This document shows positions 8,097 through 17,149 of a stretch of DNA of 64,000 bases, piece by piece (the stretch's first letter is position 1; each line of letters opens with the position of its first letter). Origin of the DNA: Pseudomonas sp. Q11 (GTDB lineage: Bacteria > Pseudomonadota > Gammaproteobacteria > Pseudomonadales > Pseudomonadaceae). Under the pieces are notes generated by a model, which searched no databases, was not told the DNA's origin, and saw only the letters and a program-made list of their open reading frames with translations. The position numbers were made by a program, and so were the translations under genes. The stretch is taken from NCBI RefSeq assembly GCF_024494355.1, contig NZ_JAKNQY010000002.1, positions 1-64,000 of the forward strand, given 5' to 3'.

Positions 8097-9011
8097 ATGC
8101 CAGCAAAAGTAGTGGTAATAGGCAGCCTGAACATGGACCTGGTGACCCGTGCGCCACGTCTGCCCAAGGGTGGTGAAACGCTGATCGGTGAATCGTTCTG
8201 CACCATCCCGGGAGGGAAGGGGGCTAATCAGGCCGTCGCCGCGGCGCGCCTGGGAGCGAAGGTGTCCATGGTCGGTTGCGTGGGCAGTGATGCCTATGGC
8301 CAGCAATTACGCGGGGCGCTGCTGGACGAGGGCATCGACTGTCAGTCTGTCAGCATCGTGGCCGGCTCCAGCGGCGTAGCGCTGATCGTTGTCGACGACA
8401 ACAGCCAGAATGCGATCGTTATCGTTGCCGGCGCCAACGGTGTGCTCACCCCTGATGTTTTGGACCGGTTCGATGAGGTGCTGCAAAGCGCCGATGTCAT
8501 TATCTGCCAGTTGGAGGTGCCGGACGCGACCGTCGGGCATGCACTCAAGCGGGGCCGGGAACTGGGCAAGACCGTCATCCTGAACCCGGCACCGGCCTCC
8601 CGTGCGCTGCCGGCCGACTGGTACGCCTCTATCGACTATCTGATTCCCAATGAAAGCGAAGCCGCCGTGCTGAGCGGGCTGACGGTGGACTCCCTGGAAA
8701 CCGCCGAAGCCGCCGCGACGCAATTGATCGCCGCCGGTGCCGGCAAGGTGATCGTGACCCTGGGTGCCCAGGGCCTGATGTTCGCCAACGGCGCGAGCTT
8801 TGAGCACTTCCCGGCGCCGCTGGTCAAGGCGGTGGACACCACGGCGGCCGGAGATACCTTTGTCGGCGGCTTCGCGGCAGCGTTGGCTGACGGCAAAAGC
8901 GAGGTCGAGGCGATTCGTTTTGGTCAGGTCGCCGCGGCGTTGTCGGTCACCCGTGCGGGGGCACAGCCCTCCATTCCCACCTGGCTGGAAGTACAGGCTT
9001 TCAAATCATGA
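8097..9011 (+). CDS. rbsK: Ribokinase
   Basis: This 304-residue PfkB-family sugar kinase phosphorylates ribose to ribose 5-phosphate. It shows the N-terminal signature [17 protein letters not shown] near residue 39 and the C-terminal [17 protein letters not shown], with the catalytic Asp of the GD motif near residue 247. It begins 23 bases after rbsR and overlaps rbsD by 4 bases. Confidence 0.95.
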   Translation: MPAKVVVIGSLNMDLVTRAPRLPKGGETLIGESFCTIPGGKGANQAVAAARLGAKVSMVGCVGSDAYGQQLRGALLDEGIDCQSVSIVAGSSGVALIVVDDNSQNAIVIVAGANGVLTPDVLDRFDEVLQSADVIICQLEVPDATVGHALKRGRELGKTVILNPAPASRALPADWYASIDYLIPNESEAAVLSGLTVDSLETAEAAATQLIAAGAGKVIVTLGAQGLMFANGASFEHFPAPLVKAVDTTAAGDTFVGGFAAALADGKSEVEAIRFGQVAAALSVTRAGAQPSIPTWLEVQAFKS

Positions 9012-9412
9012 AAAAGACACCGTTGTTGAATATCGCGCTGTCGCGACTGATCGCTTCCCTTGGCCATGGCGACAAGGTGGTCATCGGGGATGCGGGGTTG
9101 CCGGTGCCCCCCCAGGTCGAATTGATCGACCTGGCCCTGACCCACGGCATTCCGGATTTTGTCAGCACCCTGAAAGTGGTGCTCAGCGAAATGCAGGTGG
9201 AGAGCCACGTGCTTGCTGAAGAAATTTTCGATAAACAACCCTCGGCCCTGGCGACACTGGAGGCACTTCATGCCGATGGCGCGCTGGGGGCGCGAGAGCT
9301 GGTCAGCCATGAACAGTTCAAGGCGGTCAGCCGGCAAGCTCGGGCGATTATTCGCACGGGAGAATGCTCCCCGTACTGCAACATCGTATTGATTGCCGGA
9401 GTAACGTTCTAA
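9008..9412 (+). CDS. rbsD: D-ribose pyranase
   Basis: This 134-residue cytoplasmic enzyme interconverts the pyranose and furanose forms of ribose to supply ribokinase. Family features visible are the N-terminal [22 protein letters not shown] (with the catalytic His), the GDAGLPVP segment and the C-terminal [12 protein letters not shown]. It overlaps rbsK by 4 bases and is followed by a nucleoside hydrolase. Confidence 0.95.
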   Translation: MKKTPLLNIALSRLIASLGHGDKVVIGDAGLPVPPQVELIDLALTHGIPDFVSTLKVVLSEMQVESHVLAEEIFDKQPSALATLEALHADGALGARELVSHEQFKAVSRQARAIIRTGECSPYCNIVLIAGVTF

Positions 9413-9441
9413 CCCTGTCAACCCTGCACAAGGAATGCGCC

Positions 9442-10470
9442 ATGCACCACTATGCTCAGAAAATGCATCAACTGTTGCGGAGTCTGCTGCTTTTGTCATT
9501 GATCACCGCTACGAGCGCCCAGGCGGCGGAAAAAATTGACCTGATCATCGACACCGACCCGGGCGCCGATGATGTGGTTGCCCTGTTATTCGCCCTGGCT
9601 TCTCCCGAGGAGCTGAATATCCGTGGGCTGACCACCGTCGCCGGTAACGTTCGCCTGGACAAGACATCGCGCAACGCTCGCCTGGCCCGGGAATGGGCGG
9701 GCCGCGAAGACGTGCCGGTGTATGCCGGTGCGCCGAAGCCGATGATGCGCACACCCATCTACGCGGAAAACATTCATGGCAAGGAAGGCCTGTCGGGTGT
9801 CGAGGTGTATGAGCCGAAGAAGGGGCTGGCCAAGGGCAACGCCGTCAACTACCTGATCGACAGCCTCAAGGCTGCCAAACCCCATAGCATCACCATTGCC
9901 ATGCTTGGCCCGCAGACCAACCTGGCCCTGGCCTTGATACAGGAGCCCGAGATTGTCCAGGGCATCAAGGAAGTGGTGATCATGGGCGGTGCGCACTTCA
10001 ACGGCGGCAATATCACGCCGGTGGCCGAGTTCAACCTGTTCGCTGACCCACAGGCCGCAGAAGTGGTGCTCAAGAGCGGTGTGAAGCTCACCTATCTGCC
10101 GCTGGACGTGACCCACAAGATCCTCACCAGCGAAGCGCGCCTGAAGCAGATCGCCGCCGTGAACAACAAGGCCAGCAAGATCGTCGGCGACATTCTCAAC
10201 GAATACGTCAAAGGTGATATGGAGCATTACGGCATGACGGGTGGCCCGGTGCACGATGCGACGGTGGTCGCTTACCTGCTCAAGCCGCAGTTGTTTACCG
10301 GGCGTTCGGTCAACGTCGTGGTGGACAGCCGTGAAGGCCCGACTTTCGGACAGACCATCGTTGACTGGTACGACGGCCTGAAGGCGCCAAAGAATGCGTA
10401 CTGGGTGCAGGATGGCGATGCTCAGGGCTTTTTTGACCTGCTGACCGAGCGTCTGGCGCGCCTGAAGTAA
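9442..10470 (+). CDS. Periplasmic inosine-uridine-type nucleoside hydrolase
   Basis: This 342-residue nucleoside hydrolase splits nucleosides into ribose and base. The calcium-binding DTDPGADD motif is at residues 37-44. LGPQTNLALAL and GGAHFNGGNITPVAEFN, together with a late His-Asp (PVHDATV), match the family. A signal peptide (LLLLSLITATSAQA) precedes the domain, so it probably works in the periplasm and feeds ribose to RbsB. I chose the ATG at 9442 because AAGGAATG lies upstream and it gives a clean signal. It starts 29 bases after rbsD and a strong terminator follows, so it closes the rbs operon. Confidence 0.88.
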   Translation: MHHYAQKMHQLLRSLLLLSLITATSAQAAEKIDLIIDTDPGADDVVALLFALASPEELNIRGLTTVAGNVRLDKTSRNARLAREWAGREDVPVYAGAPKPMMRTPIYAENIHGKEGLSGVEVYEPKKGLAKGNAVNYLIDSLKAAKPHSITIAMLGPQTNLALALIQEPEIVQGIKEVVIMGGAHFNGGNITPVAEFNLFADPQAAEVVLKSGVKLTYLPLDVTHKILTSEARLKQIAAVNNKASKIVGDILNEYVKGDMEHYGMTGGPVHDATVVAYLLKPQLFTGRSVNVVVDSREGPTFGQTIVDWYDGLKAPKNAYWVQDGDAQGFFDLLTERLARLK

Positions 10471-10483
10471 TCGGTCTTGCCGA

Positions 10484-10515
10484 ACACCCGCAGGCCAGGG
10501 CCTGCGGGTGTGTTT
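10484..10515. terminator. Terminator of the rbs operon
   Basis: ACACCCGCAGGCC (10484-10496) and GGCCTGCGGGTGT (10499-10511) give a very stable 12-13 bp hairpin followed by TTTC. It lies between two convergent genes and probably ends the rbs-nucleoside hydrolase transcript. Confidence 0.8.
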
Positions 10516-10712
10516 CAATCCATCGCTTCAATGCTGCTCGGGTATCGTTCGAACGCTTGCTGGATAAAGTTCAGGGCGGCCTTCGTTCCCAATTCCTTGA
10601 CCAACAGTTCTATACCGATGATTGCCAGTTCTTCGGGGCTGCCAGGGCTGTAGGAGCTGTGACCCTCCGACCATTTGGCATTGATGGTGGCTTCGATGCT
10701 GACGGTACTCAT
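10515..10712 (-). CDS. Small hypothetical protein
   Basis: I do not recognise this 65-residue acidic protein. It has no signal or membrane segment, and residues 27-55 look helical (EELAIIGIELLVKELG). It ends inside the terminator of the rbs operon. The composition and the clean ATG suggest a real gene, but no good ribosome binding site is visible. Confidence 0.5.
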   Translation of the reverse strand: MSTVSIEATINAKWSEGHSSYSPGSPEELAIIGIELLVKELGTKAALNFIQQAFERYPSSIEAMD

Positions 10713-10843
10713 GGTCGGGCTCGCGAGTTGGGAGGCCTGTAGGTTGAGTTAACCATTTTTGCCTGGCGTTTGGCACTGCGACTTAGGCATCAGGGAAGGG
10801 CTGTGCGACACTTGTCTTTTGAATTTCTGAAGAGGCCCCCGCC

Positions 10844-11149
10844 GTGCAGATCGATTTGAACGCTCCTGACGGGTTGACCCTTGACGCGGTTCGTCAGTTG
10901 CTGGCGTCGGCCAGTGATGACGAACACACCCAACTGCGCGTGACCAAGGGTGGTATCGCCTATTTGTCTTCGGGCGTGGTGGGCGGTGTGGAGATCGACG
11001 GGCTATCGTTTCGGCTGGAAACGTGGGCGAAAGGTTCAGGCTACGTCGGAAGGGTCGCCGCCAGCGACGAGGTCTGGGTCATGCAGATCTACAATGCGTT
11101 GAAAGACAACTGGCCGAATCCACCCTTTGACTACATTGACGTTTACTGA
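10844..11149 (+). CDS. Hypothetical cytoplasmic protein
   Basis: This 101-residue protein starts at GTG, with GAAGAGG about 10 bases upstream. It is acidic and soluble, with a pattern of alternating strands (LRVTKGGIAYLSSGVVGGVEI) and an aromatic-rich C-terminus (NWPNPPFDYIDVY). It looks like a conserved Pseudomonas hypothetical. No function can be inferred from its sequence or neighbours. Confidence 0.6.
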   Translation: MQIDLNAPDGLTLDAVRQLLASASDDEHTQLRVTKGGIAYLSSGVVGGVEIDGLSFRLETWAKGSGYVGRVAASDEVWVMQIYNALKDNWPNPPFDYIDVY

Positions 11150-11312
11150 GCACCATTCATATTCAGTCACGATTCATGCCTGAACCGGCAACTCGGCTCA
11201 GGCAAACTGCCTGTTTTCCAGATGAGGGCACCATGATAGCCCTGGTGTTGAAACCAAGCGTCGTTTGGGCTGTCGCACGCTCTCTGTTTATTTATCAAGA
11301 AAAGGAGGCTTC

Positions 11313-11627
11313 ATGCCTTGGAAGCTCGCGTCATTGAGTACTTTGCTGGCCGTCGCACTCTTGAGCGGTTGCAGTAGCACCTCTGAATCGACCCCTGACC
11401 CAGTGGCAACAGAAACGGGTTACAGCCGCTGCGAAGCAAAAGGTGCCGAGTTTGCCATTGGCAAGAAGGCCTCGCCGCAACTGCTGGAACAAGCCCGCAC
11501 CCGTGCCGGTGCGCAGAATGCGCGAATCCTCAAGCCCAACGACATGGTGACGCTTGAGTACCGCTCAGATCGCCTGAATCTCAACACCGATGCCAACCTG
11601 GTCATCAACCGGGTGAACTGCGGCTGA
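11313..11627 (+). CDS. I78-family peptidase inhibitor lipoprotein
   Basis: The 104-residue product carries a lipobox (LLSGC) near residue 20 and a domain matching the I78 protease-inhibitor family. Visible features are Cys-Glu-Ala-Lys-Gly-Ala, FAIGKKASPQLLEQARTRAGA, and a LEYRSDRLNLNTD to INRVNCG ending with the paired Cys. Such proteins inhibit serine proteases in the envelope. I chose the ATG at 11313 because AAAGGAGG lies 7 bases upstream; the longer TTG version lacks support. A terminator follows at once. Confidence 0.85.
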   Translation: MPWKLASLSTLLAVALLSGCSSTSESTPDPVATETGYSRCEAKGAEFAIGKKASPQLLEQARTRAGAQNARILKPNDMVTLEYRSDRLNLNTDANLVINRVNCG

Positions 11628-11647
11628 TTGATTTTTCAATCGGCCAT

Positions 11648-11678
11648 AAAAAACCCCGTCACATGGACGGGGTTTTTT
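11648..11678. terminator. Bidirectional terminator
   Basis: CCCCGTC-ACATG-GACGGGG is flanked by A6 on the left and T6 on the right. It is therefore a good rho-independent terminator for both the I78 inhibitor gene and the convergent cold-shock gene. Confidence 0.9.
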
Positions 11679-11693
11679 GTGCTCGCCGAGAAA

Positions 11694-11906
11694 TTACTCT
11701 GGGCGAACCTGTGCAGCTTGCATACCCTTTTGGCCTTTCTCAGCCACGAAGGAAACGGTCTGGCCTTCTTTCAGGCTTTTGAAACCGTCGCTTTCGATAG
11801 CTTTGAAGTGTACGAACAGGTCGTCACCGCCACCTGTAGGAGTGATGAAGCCGAAGCCTTTTTCATCGTTGAACCATTTAACGGTGCCGGTTTGGCGATT
11901 AGACAT
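11694..11906 (-). CDS. Cold-shock protein (CspA family)
   Basis: This 70-residue OB-fold nucleic-acid chaperone has the RNP1 motif KGFGFI near residue 16 and RNP2-like DLFVHF near 29. Length and sequence match CspA/CapB proteins of Pseudomonas. I chose the ATG at 11906 because it gives the normal N-terminus ([12 protein letters not shown]) and GGAGA lies upstream. About 200 bases with no gene precede it, as expected for the long structured leader of cold-shock mRNAs. Which Csp paralogue it is cannot be told. Confidence 0.93.
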   Translation of the reverse strand: MSNRQTGTVKWFNDEKGFGFITPTGGGDDLFVHFKAIESDGFKSLKEGQTVSFVAEKGQKGMQAAQVRPE

Positions 11907-12195
11907 GGTGTATCTCCAAGAAACATATATTTTCAGTGTACTGTGCTGCTCAGGCCAACTGGGCACACCGGGGTATCATAGTCGAAATGTTCGATTTGGG
12001 AGCCCCCCGGACGCGCTGTTTGCCAATCAGTCGTGTTTTCTTTACTGCCTTGTCCGGCTGAAAGGCCCGGTTTTAAAGGCTTTCGGCCGAACGTAAAGAC
12101 AATAAAAAAAGCTGTAAAACCTGAATAAATCGGTCAAAAAGGCCTGAAATCAGCGTTTTTTATCGATGCACGGCTCTGTCCAAAGACCCGTGTTC

Positions 12196-12498
12196 TTACT
12201 TTTTAGCCTTGTTATCGGCCTTGCATTTTGCAATCTGCCCCAGTGCTTTTTGCTGCAGCTGTGGGGTCGCCTTGTTGTCCATCAAGGCCTGAATGTCGGC
12301 TGCCGGGTAGGACTTGATCGCATCGGCGCCACAGGCGCAATGAGATTTGGCCGCCGCCGCGCCGATCTGTGGCGTTGCCGCCTCAGTGCACTGGGCCATG
12401 TATTTCTCACGCTCGCCTTTAGGCCATTCGGCGTGGGCGGTCAGTGGAAGCAGCAGGGCGAGGGGGGCGACTACTGCAAATAAGGTGTTCAGACGCAT
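12196..12498 (-). CDS. Small periplasmic Cys-containing protein
   Basis: The 100-residue product has a clear signal peptide (MRLNTLFAVVAPLALLLPLTAHA). The mature part is about 77 residues, Lys/Ala-rich, with four Cys (at about residues 37, 54, 56 and 92) that could form two disulfides. AAAGGAGC precedes the ATG. It resembles conserved hypothetical exported proteins of Pseudomonas; I know no function for it. Confidence 0.65.
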   Translation of the reverse strand: MRLNTLFAVVAPLALLLPLTAHAEWPKGEREKYMAQCTEAATPQIGAAAAKSHCACGADAIKSYPAADIQALMDNKATPQLQQKALGQIAKCKADNKAKK

Positions 12499-12832
12499 GC
12501 GAAGATGCTCCTTTCGGGTCGATGTCTTGTTATCTGAGGCGTAGCGGACGGTTCAGTTCAGCACTCTGGCATAAAAACCGTGGATTTACGTCCGCTTCAA
12601 TCCGGGCGCGGCGATGACCGTTCATCTGTGCTAGCATGCCGGGCTCGGGTATTTTCAGGCTCCGGAGGACAACAGGTCCCGGCGGCGGCAAATGTTCGAT
12701 TAACCCTGATTTGAATCCCAGTCACTCTGGTTCGGTTTTCCCGGTTGGCCGCAAGGCTCCTGCCGCTGTAAGGCAGGCGTTCGTCATTGAATGGCCTGGA
12801 CTGGATCTTGTACTGGCTCATCCCAACCCACG
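12499..12832. other. Intergenic stretch upstream of thrS
   Basis: These 334 bases hold no convincing gene on either strand. They must include the promoter of thrS and that of the exported protein on the other strand. I could not place a confident -10/-35 pair. Confidence 0.4.
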
Positions 12833-12852
12833 TGACCTTTGGTAGGGGTCAC
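12833..12852 (+). promoter_or_regulatory. thrS leader hairpin resembling a tRNA-Thr anticodon arm
   Basis: GTGACC (12833-12838) pairs perfectly with GGTCAC (12847-12852), leaving the 8-base loop TTGGTAGG. The loop holds U-GGU-A, the same core as the anticodon loop of tRNA-Thr(GGU): U33, anticodon GGU, A37. The ribosome binding site AGGAGAGGAGG begins 4 bases further on. In E. coli ThrS represses its own translation by binding such a tRNA-like operator just upstream of the ribosome binding site. Confidence 0.6.
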
Positions 12853-12871
12853 CACTAGGAGAGGAGGCGCC

Positions 12872-14794
12872 ATGCCAACTATTACTCTTCCCGACGGCAG
12901 TCAACGTTCATTCGATCATCCGGTCTCCGTGGCCGAGGTCGCCGCATCCATTGGCGCGGGCCTGGCCAAGGCCACCCTGGCTGGCAAGGTCAACGGCAAA
13001 CTGGTCGATGCCAGCGACGTCATCGACAGCGACGCTACGCTGCAAATCATCACGCCCAAGGATGAAGAGGGGCTGGAGATCATTCGCCACTCTTGCGCGC
13101 ACCTGGTCGGCCATGCGGTCAAGCAGTTGTATCCGAGCGCGAAGATGGTCATCGGGCCGGTCATCGACGAAGGCTTCTATTACGACATCGCCTTTGAGCG
13201 TCCTTTCACGCCGGAAGACATGGCGGCCATCGAACAGCGTATGCAGCAGCTGATCGAGAAAGATTACGACGTCATCAAGAAAGTGACCCCGCGCGCCGAA
13301 GTCATCGAAGTGTTCAAGGCCCGTGGCGAGGATTACAAGCTGCGTCTGGTGGAAGAAATGCCGGACGAGCAGGCCATGGGCCTGTACTACCACGAAGAAT
13401 ACGTCGACATGTGCCGTGGCCCGCATGTGCCGAACACCCGCTTCCTGAAGTCTTTCAAGCTGACCAAGCTGTCCGGCGCCTATTGGCGTGGCGATGCGAA
13501 GAACGAGCAGTTGCAGCGCGTCTACGGCACTGCCTGGGCCGACAAGAAGCAACTGGCGGCTTACATCCAGCGTATCGAGGAAGCCGAGAAGCGTGACCAT
13601 CGCAAGATCGGCAAGCGCCTGGGCCTGTTCCATACCCAGGAAGAATCCCCGGGCATGGTGTTCTGGCATCCGAACGGCTGGACCCTGTACCAGGTGCTCG
13701 AGCAGTACATGCGCCAGGTCCAGCGTGAAAACGGCTACCTGGAGATCAAGACGCCGCAAGTGGTGGACCGCAGCCTGTGGGAGAAATCCGGGCACTGGGC
13801 CAACTACGCCGACAACATGTTCACCACCCAGTCGGAAAACCGCGACTACGCCATCAAGCCAATGAACTGCCCGTGCCACGTGCAGGTGTTCAATCAGGGC
13901 CTGAAAAGCTACCGCGAGCTGCCGATGCGTCTGGCCGAGTTCGGTGCCTGCCACCGTAACGAGCCGTCGGGTGCGCTGCACGGCATCATGCGCGTGCGTG
14001 CTTTCACCCAGGACGATGCGCATATCTTCTGCACCGAAGAGCAGATGCAGGCCGAATCCGCTGCCTTCATCAAGCTGACCATGGACGTCTACCGGGACTT
14101 CGGCTTCACCGAAGTCGAAATGAAGCTGTCCACTCGTCCGGAAAAACGCGTCGGTTCCGACGAGTTGTGGGATCGCGCCGAAGCGGCACTGGCCGCAGCC
14201 CTCGACAGCGCGGGCCTTGCGTACGATCTGCAGCCGGGAGAGGGCGCTTTCTACGGCCCGAAGATCGAGTTCTCGCTGAAAGATTGCCTCGGTCGTGTCT
14301 GGCAGTGTGGTACCCTGCAGCTCGATTTTAACCTGCCGATCCGTCTGGGCGCCGAATACGTGTCCGAAGACAACAGTCGCAAGCACCCGGTCATGCTTCA
14401 CCGCGCGATCCTCGGTTCCTTCGAGCGTTTCGTCGGGATTCTGATCGAACACTACGAAGGGGCATTCCCTGCGTGGCTGGCGCCGACCCAGGCAGTGATC
14501 ATGAATATCACTGACAAGCAGGCAGATTTTGCCGCTGAAGTCGAAAAAACTCTCAACCAAAGCGGATTTCGTGCCAAGTCCGACTTGAGAAATGAAAAGA
14601 TCGGCTTTAAAATCCGCGAGCATACTTTGCTCAAGGTTCCTTTTCTCTTGGTTATCGGAGATCGGGAAGTCGAGATGCAGACTGTCGCTGTGCGTACTCG
14701 TGAAGGTGCTGACCTGGGCTCGATGCCCGTCGCCGAATTCGCTGAGTTCCTCGCGCAAGCGGTTTCCCGGCGTGGTCGCCCAGATTCGGAGTAA
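12872..14794 (+). CDS. thrS: Threonyl-tRNA synthetase
   Basis: This 640-residue class II synthetase charges tRNA-Thr. Domain order is an N-terminal TGS domain (residues 1-62), the editing domain with [16 protein letters not shown] near residue 73 and a later CRGPHVP, the catalytic core with motif 2 ([15 protein letters not shown]) and motif 3 ([15 protein letters not shown]), and the C-terminal anticodon-binding domain. The zinc ligands Cys in NCPCHVQ and two His are in place. The ATG at 12872 has a very strong AGGAGAGGAGG. The TAA stop overlaps the infC start. Confidence 0.98.
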   Translation: MPTITLPDGSQRSFDHPVSVAEVAASIGAGLAKATLAGKVNGKLVDASDVIDSDATLQIITPKDEEGLEIIRHSCAHLVGHAVKQLYPSAKMVIGPVIDEGFYYDIAFERPFTPEDMAAIEQRMQQLIEKDYDVIKKVTPRAEVIEVFKARGEDYKLRLVEEMPDEQAMGLYYHEEYVDMCRGPHVPNTRFLKSFKLTKLSGAYWRGDAKNEQLQRVYGTAWADKKQLAAYIQRIEEAEKRDHRKIGKRLGLFHTQEESPGMVFWHPNGWTLYQVLEQYMRQVQRENGYLEIKTPQVVDRSLWEKSGHWANYADNMFTTQSENRDYAIKPMNCPCHVQVFNQGLKSYRELPMRLAEFGACHRNEPSGALHGIMRVRAFTQDDAHIFCTEEQMQAESAAFIKLTMDVYRDFGFTEVEMKLSTRPEKRVGSDELWDRAEAALAAALDSAGLAYDLQPGEGAFYGPKIEFSLKDCLGRVWQCGTLQLDFNLPIRLGAEYVSEDNSRKHPVMLHRAILGSFERFVGILIEHYEGAFPAWLAPTQAVIMNITDKQADFAAEVEKTLNQSGFRAKSDLRNEKIGFKIREHTLLKVPFLLVIGDREVEMQTVAVRTREGADLGSMPVAEFAEFLAQAVSRRGRPDSE

Positions 14795-15345
14795 TTACTA
14801 TTAAGCGTGAAATGAGACAAGATAAACGAGCTGCACCGAAAGCCCCGATCAACGAGAATATCTCGGCACGCGAGGTTCGGTTAATTGGTGCTGAAGGTGA
14901 ACAGCTTGGGATTGTGTCAATTGAAGACGCGCTTCTTAAGGCTGAAGAGGCCAAACTGGATTTGGTGGAAATTTCCGCCGATGCAGTACCCCCTGTTTGC
15001 AAACTGATGGACTACGGCAAATCGATCTTCGAAAAGAAGAAGCAGATTGCTGCGGCGAAGAAAAACCAGAAGCAGATTCAGGTAAAAGAAATCAAGTTTC
15101 GTCCAGGGACGGAGGAAGGGGATTACCAGGTAAAACTGCGCAACCTGGTACGTTTCCTGAGTGACGGGGACAGGGCCAAGGTATCCTTGCGATTCCGCGG
15201 CCGTGAGATGGCCCACCAGGAGCTGGGGATGGAACTCCTCAAGCGGGTTGAACAAGACCTGCTCGAGTACGGTTCGGTCGAACAGCATCCTAAGATGGAA
15301 GGACGCCAGCTGATCATGGTCATCGCCCCGAAAAAGAAGAAGTAA
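14794..15345 (+). CDS. infC: Translation initiation factor IF-3 (ATT start)
   Basis: This 183-residue factor keeps ribosomal subunits apart and checks start-codon choice. The two domains are visible: [15 protein letters not shown]-like N-half and the C-half with [21 protein letters not shown]. No ATG precedes this core at the right place. An ATT at 14794 shares its first A with the thrS stop and yields [10 protein letters not shown] second ATT at 14800 (181 residues) has better spacing from GGAG at 14788-14791. The ATG at 14812 would cut off conserved residues. infC of E. coli also uses AUU, which lets IF-3 repress itself. Confidence 0.93.
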   Translation: MTIKREMRQDKRAAPKAPINENISAREVRLIGAEGEQLGIVSIEDALLKAEEAKLDLVEISADAVPPVCKLMDYGKSIFEKKKQIAAAKKNQKQIQVKEIKFRPGTEEGDYQVKLRNLVRFLSDGDRAKVSLRFRGREMAHQELGMELLKRVEQDLLEYGSVEQHPKMEGRQLIMVIAPKKKK

Positions 15346-15405
15346 TCAACAGGGCACGGCAGGCCTTGCGATTATGTTTATCAACTGAATGCGGAGTATC
15401 CGAAC

Positions 15406-15600
15406 ATGCCAAAGATGAAAACTAAAAGTGGTGCTGCTAAGCGGTTTCTGAAAACTGCTAACGGTATCAAGCACAAGCACGCTTTCAAGAGCCACATCCT
15501 GACCAAAATGTCGACCAAGCGTAAGCGTCAACTGCGCGGTAGCAGCTTGCTGCATCCGTCTGACGTGGCAAAAGTCGAGCGCATGCTGCGCCTTCGTTAA
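15406..15600 (+). CDS. rpmI: Ribosomal protein bL35
   Basis: This 64-residue basic protein of the large subunit begins [14 protein letters not shown] and shows the family core [23 protein letters not shown] ribosome binding site GGAG lies upstream. It lies 60 bases after infC and 30 before rplT; the three genes normally form one unit, repressed by L20 binding to the leader in E. coli. Whether that control exists here is not visible. Confidence 0.97.
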   Translation: MPKMKTKSGAAKRFLKTANGIKHKHAFKSHILTKMSTKRKRQLRGSSLLHPSDVAKVERMLRLR

Positions 15601-15630
15601 TTTTTGGATCAAGAATAGAGGAAGTAACTC

Positions 15631-15987
15631 ATGGCTCGTGTAAAGCGTGGCGTCATTGCCCGTAAGCGTCACAAAAAAATTCTGAAACTTGCTAAAGGCT
15701 ACTACGGCGCGCGTTCCCGCGTATTCCGTGTTGCCAAGCAAGCGGTAATCAAGGCAGGCCAATACGCCTACCGTGACCGTCGTCAGAAAAAACGTCAGTT
15801 CCGCGCTCTGTGGATCGCTCGTATCAACGCTGGTGCTCGTGTTAACGGTCTGTCCTACAGCCGTTTCATTGCCGGCCTGAAAAAAGCGTCCATCGAGATC
15901 GACCGTAAGGTTCTGGCTGATCTGGCAGTGAACGAAAAAGCGGCGTTTGCTGCGATTGTCGAGAAAGCTAAAGCCACCTTGGCTTAA
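15631..15987 (+). CDS. rplT: Ribosomal protein bL20
   Basis: This 118-residue large-subunit protein begins [20 protein letters not shown], with the very basic N-terminal arm needed for 23S rRNA assembly, and shows [19 protein letters not shown] in the globular half. Length is typical. AGAGGAAG precedes the ATG. Two hairpins follow before pheS. Confidence 0.97.
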
Positions 15988-16006
15988 GTACCCCCGACAG
16001 TCACCC

Positions 16007-16026
16007 GGCCTCACCTCTGTGGGGCC
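16007..16026 (+). promoter_or_regulatory. Hairpin in the rplT-pheS spacer
   Basis: GGCCTCAC (16007-16014) and GTGGGGCC (16019-16026) pair over 8 bp with one G-T wobble and a CTCT loop. It precedes the terminator hairpin and could be a helper or alternative structure. It has no U-tract of its own. Confidence 0.4.
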
Positions 16027-16042
16027 AGGTGTTAAACGTCAT

Positions 16043-17113
<1,071 letters not shown>

Positions 17114-17149
17114 GCCGCAGACCCGTAACGAATCTAATAGGAGAGCAGG

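Noticed and set aside
6814-8157. A long minus-strand frame opposite rbsC and rbsR
   Set aside because: It mirrors the codon pattern of the plus-strand genes, has no recognisable domain and is fully covered by certain genes.
12908-14758. A 616-residue minus-strand frame opposite thrS
   Set aside because: A shadow of the thrS codons in GC-rich DNA; thrS is certain on the other strand.
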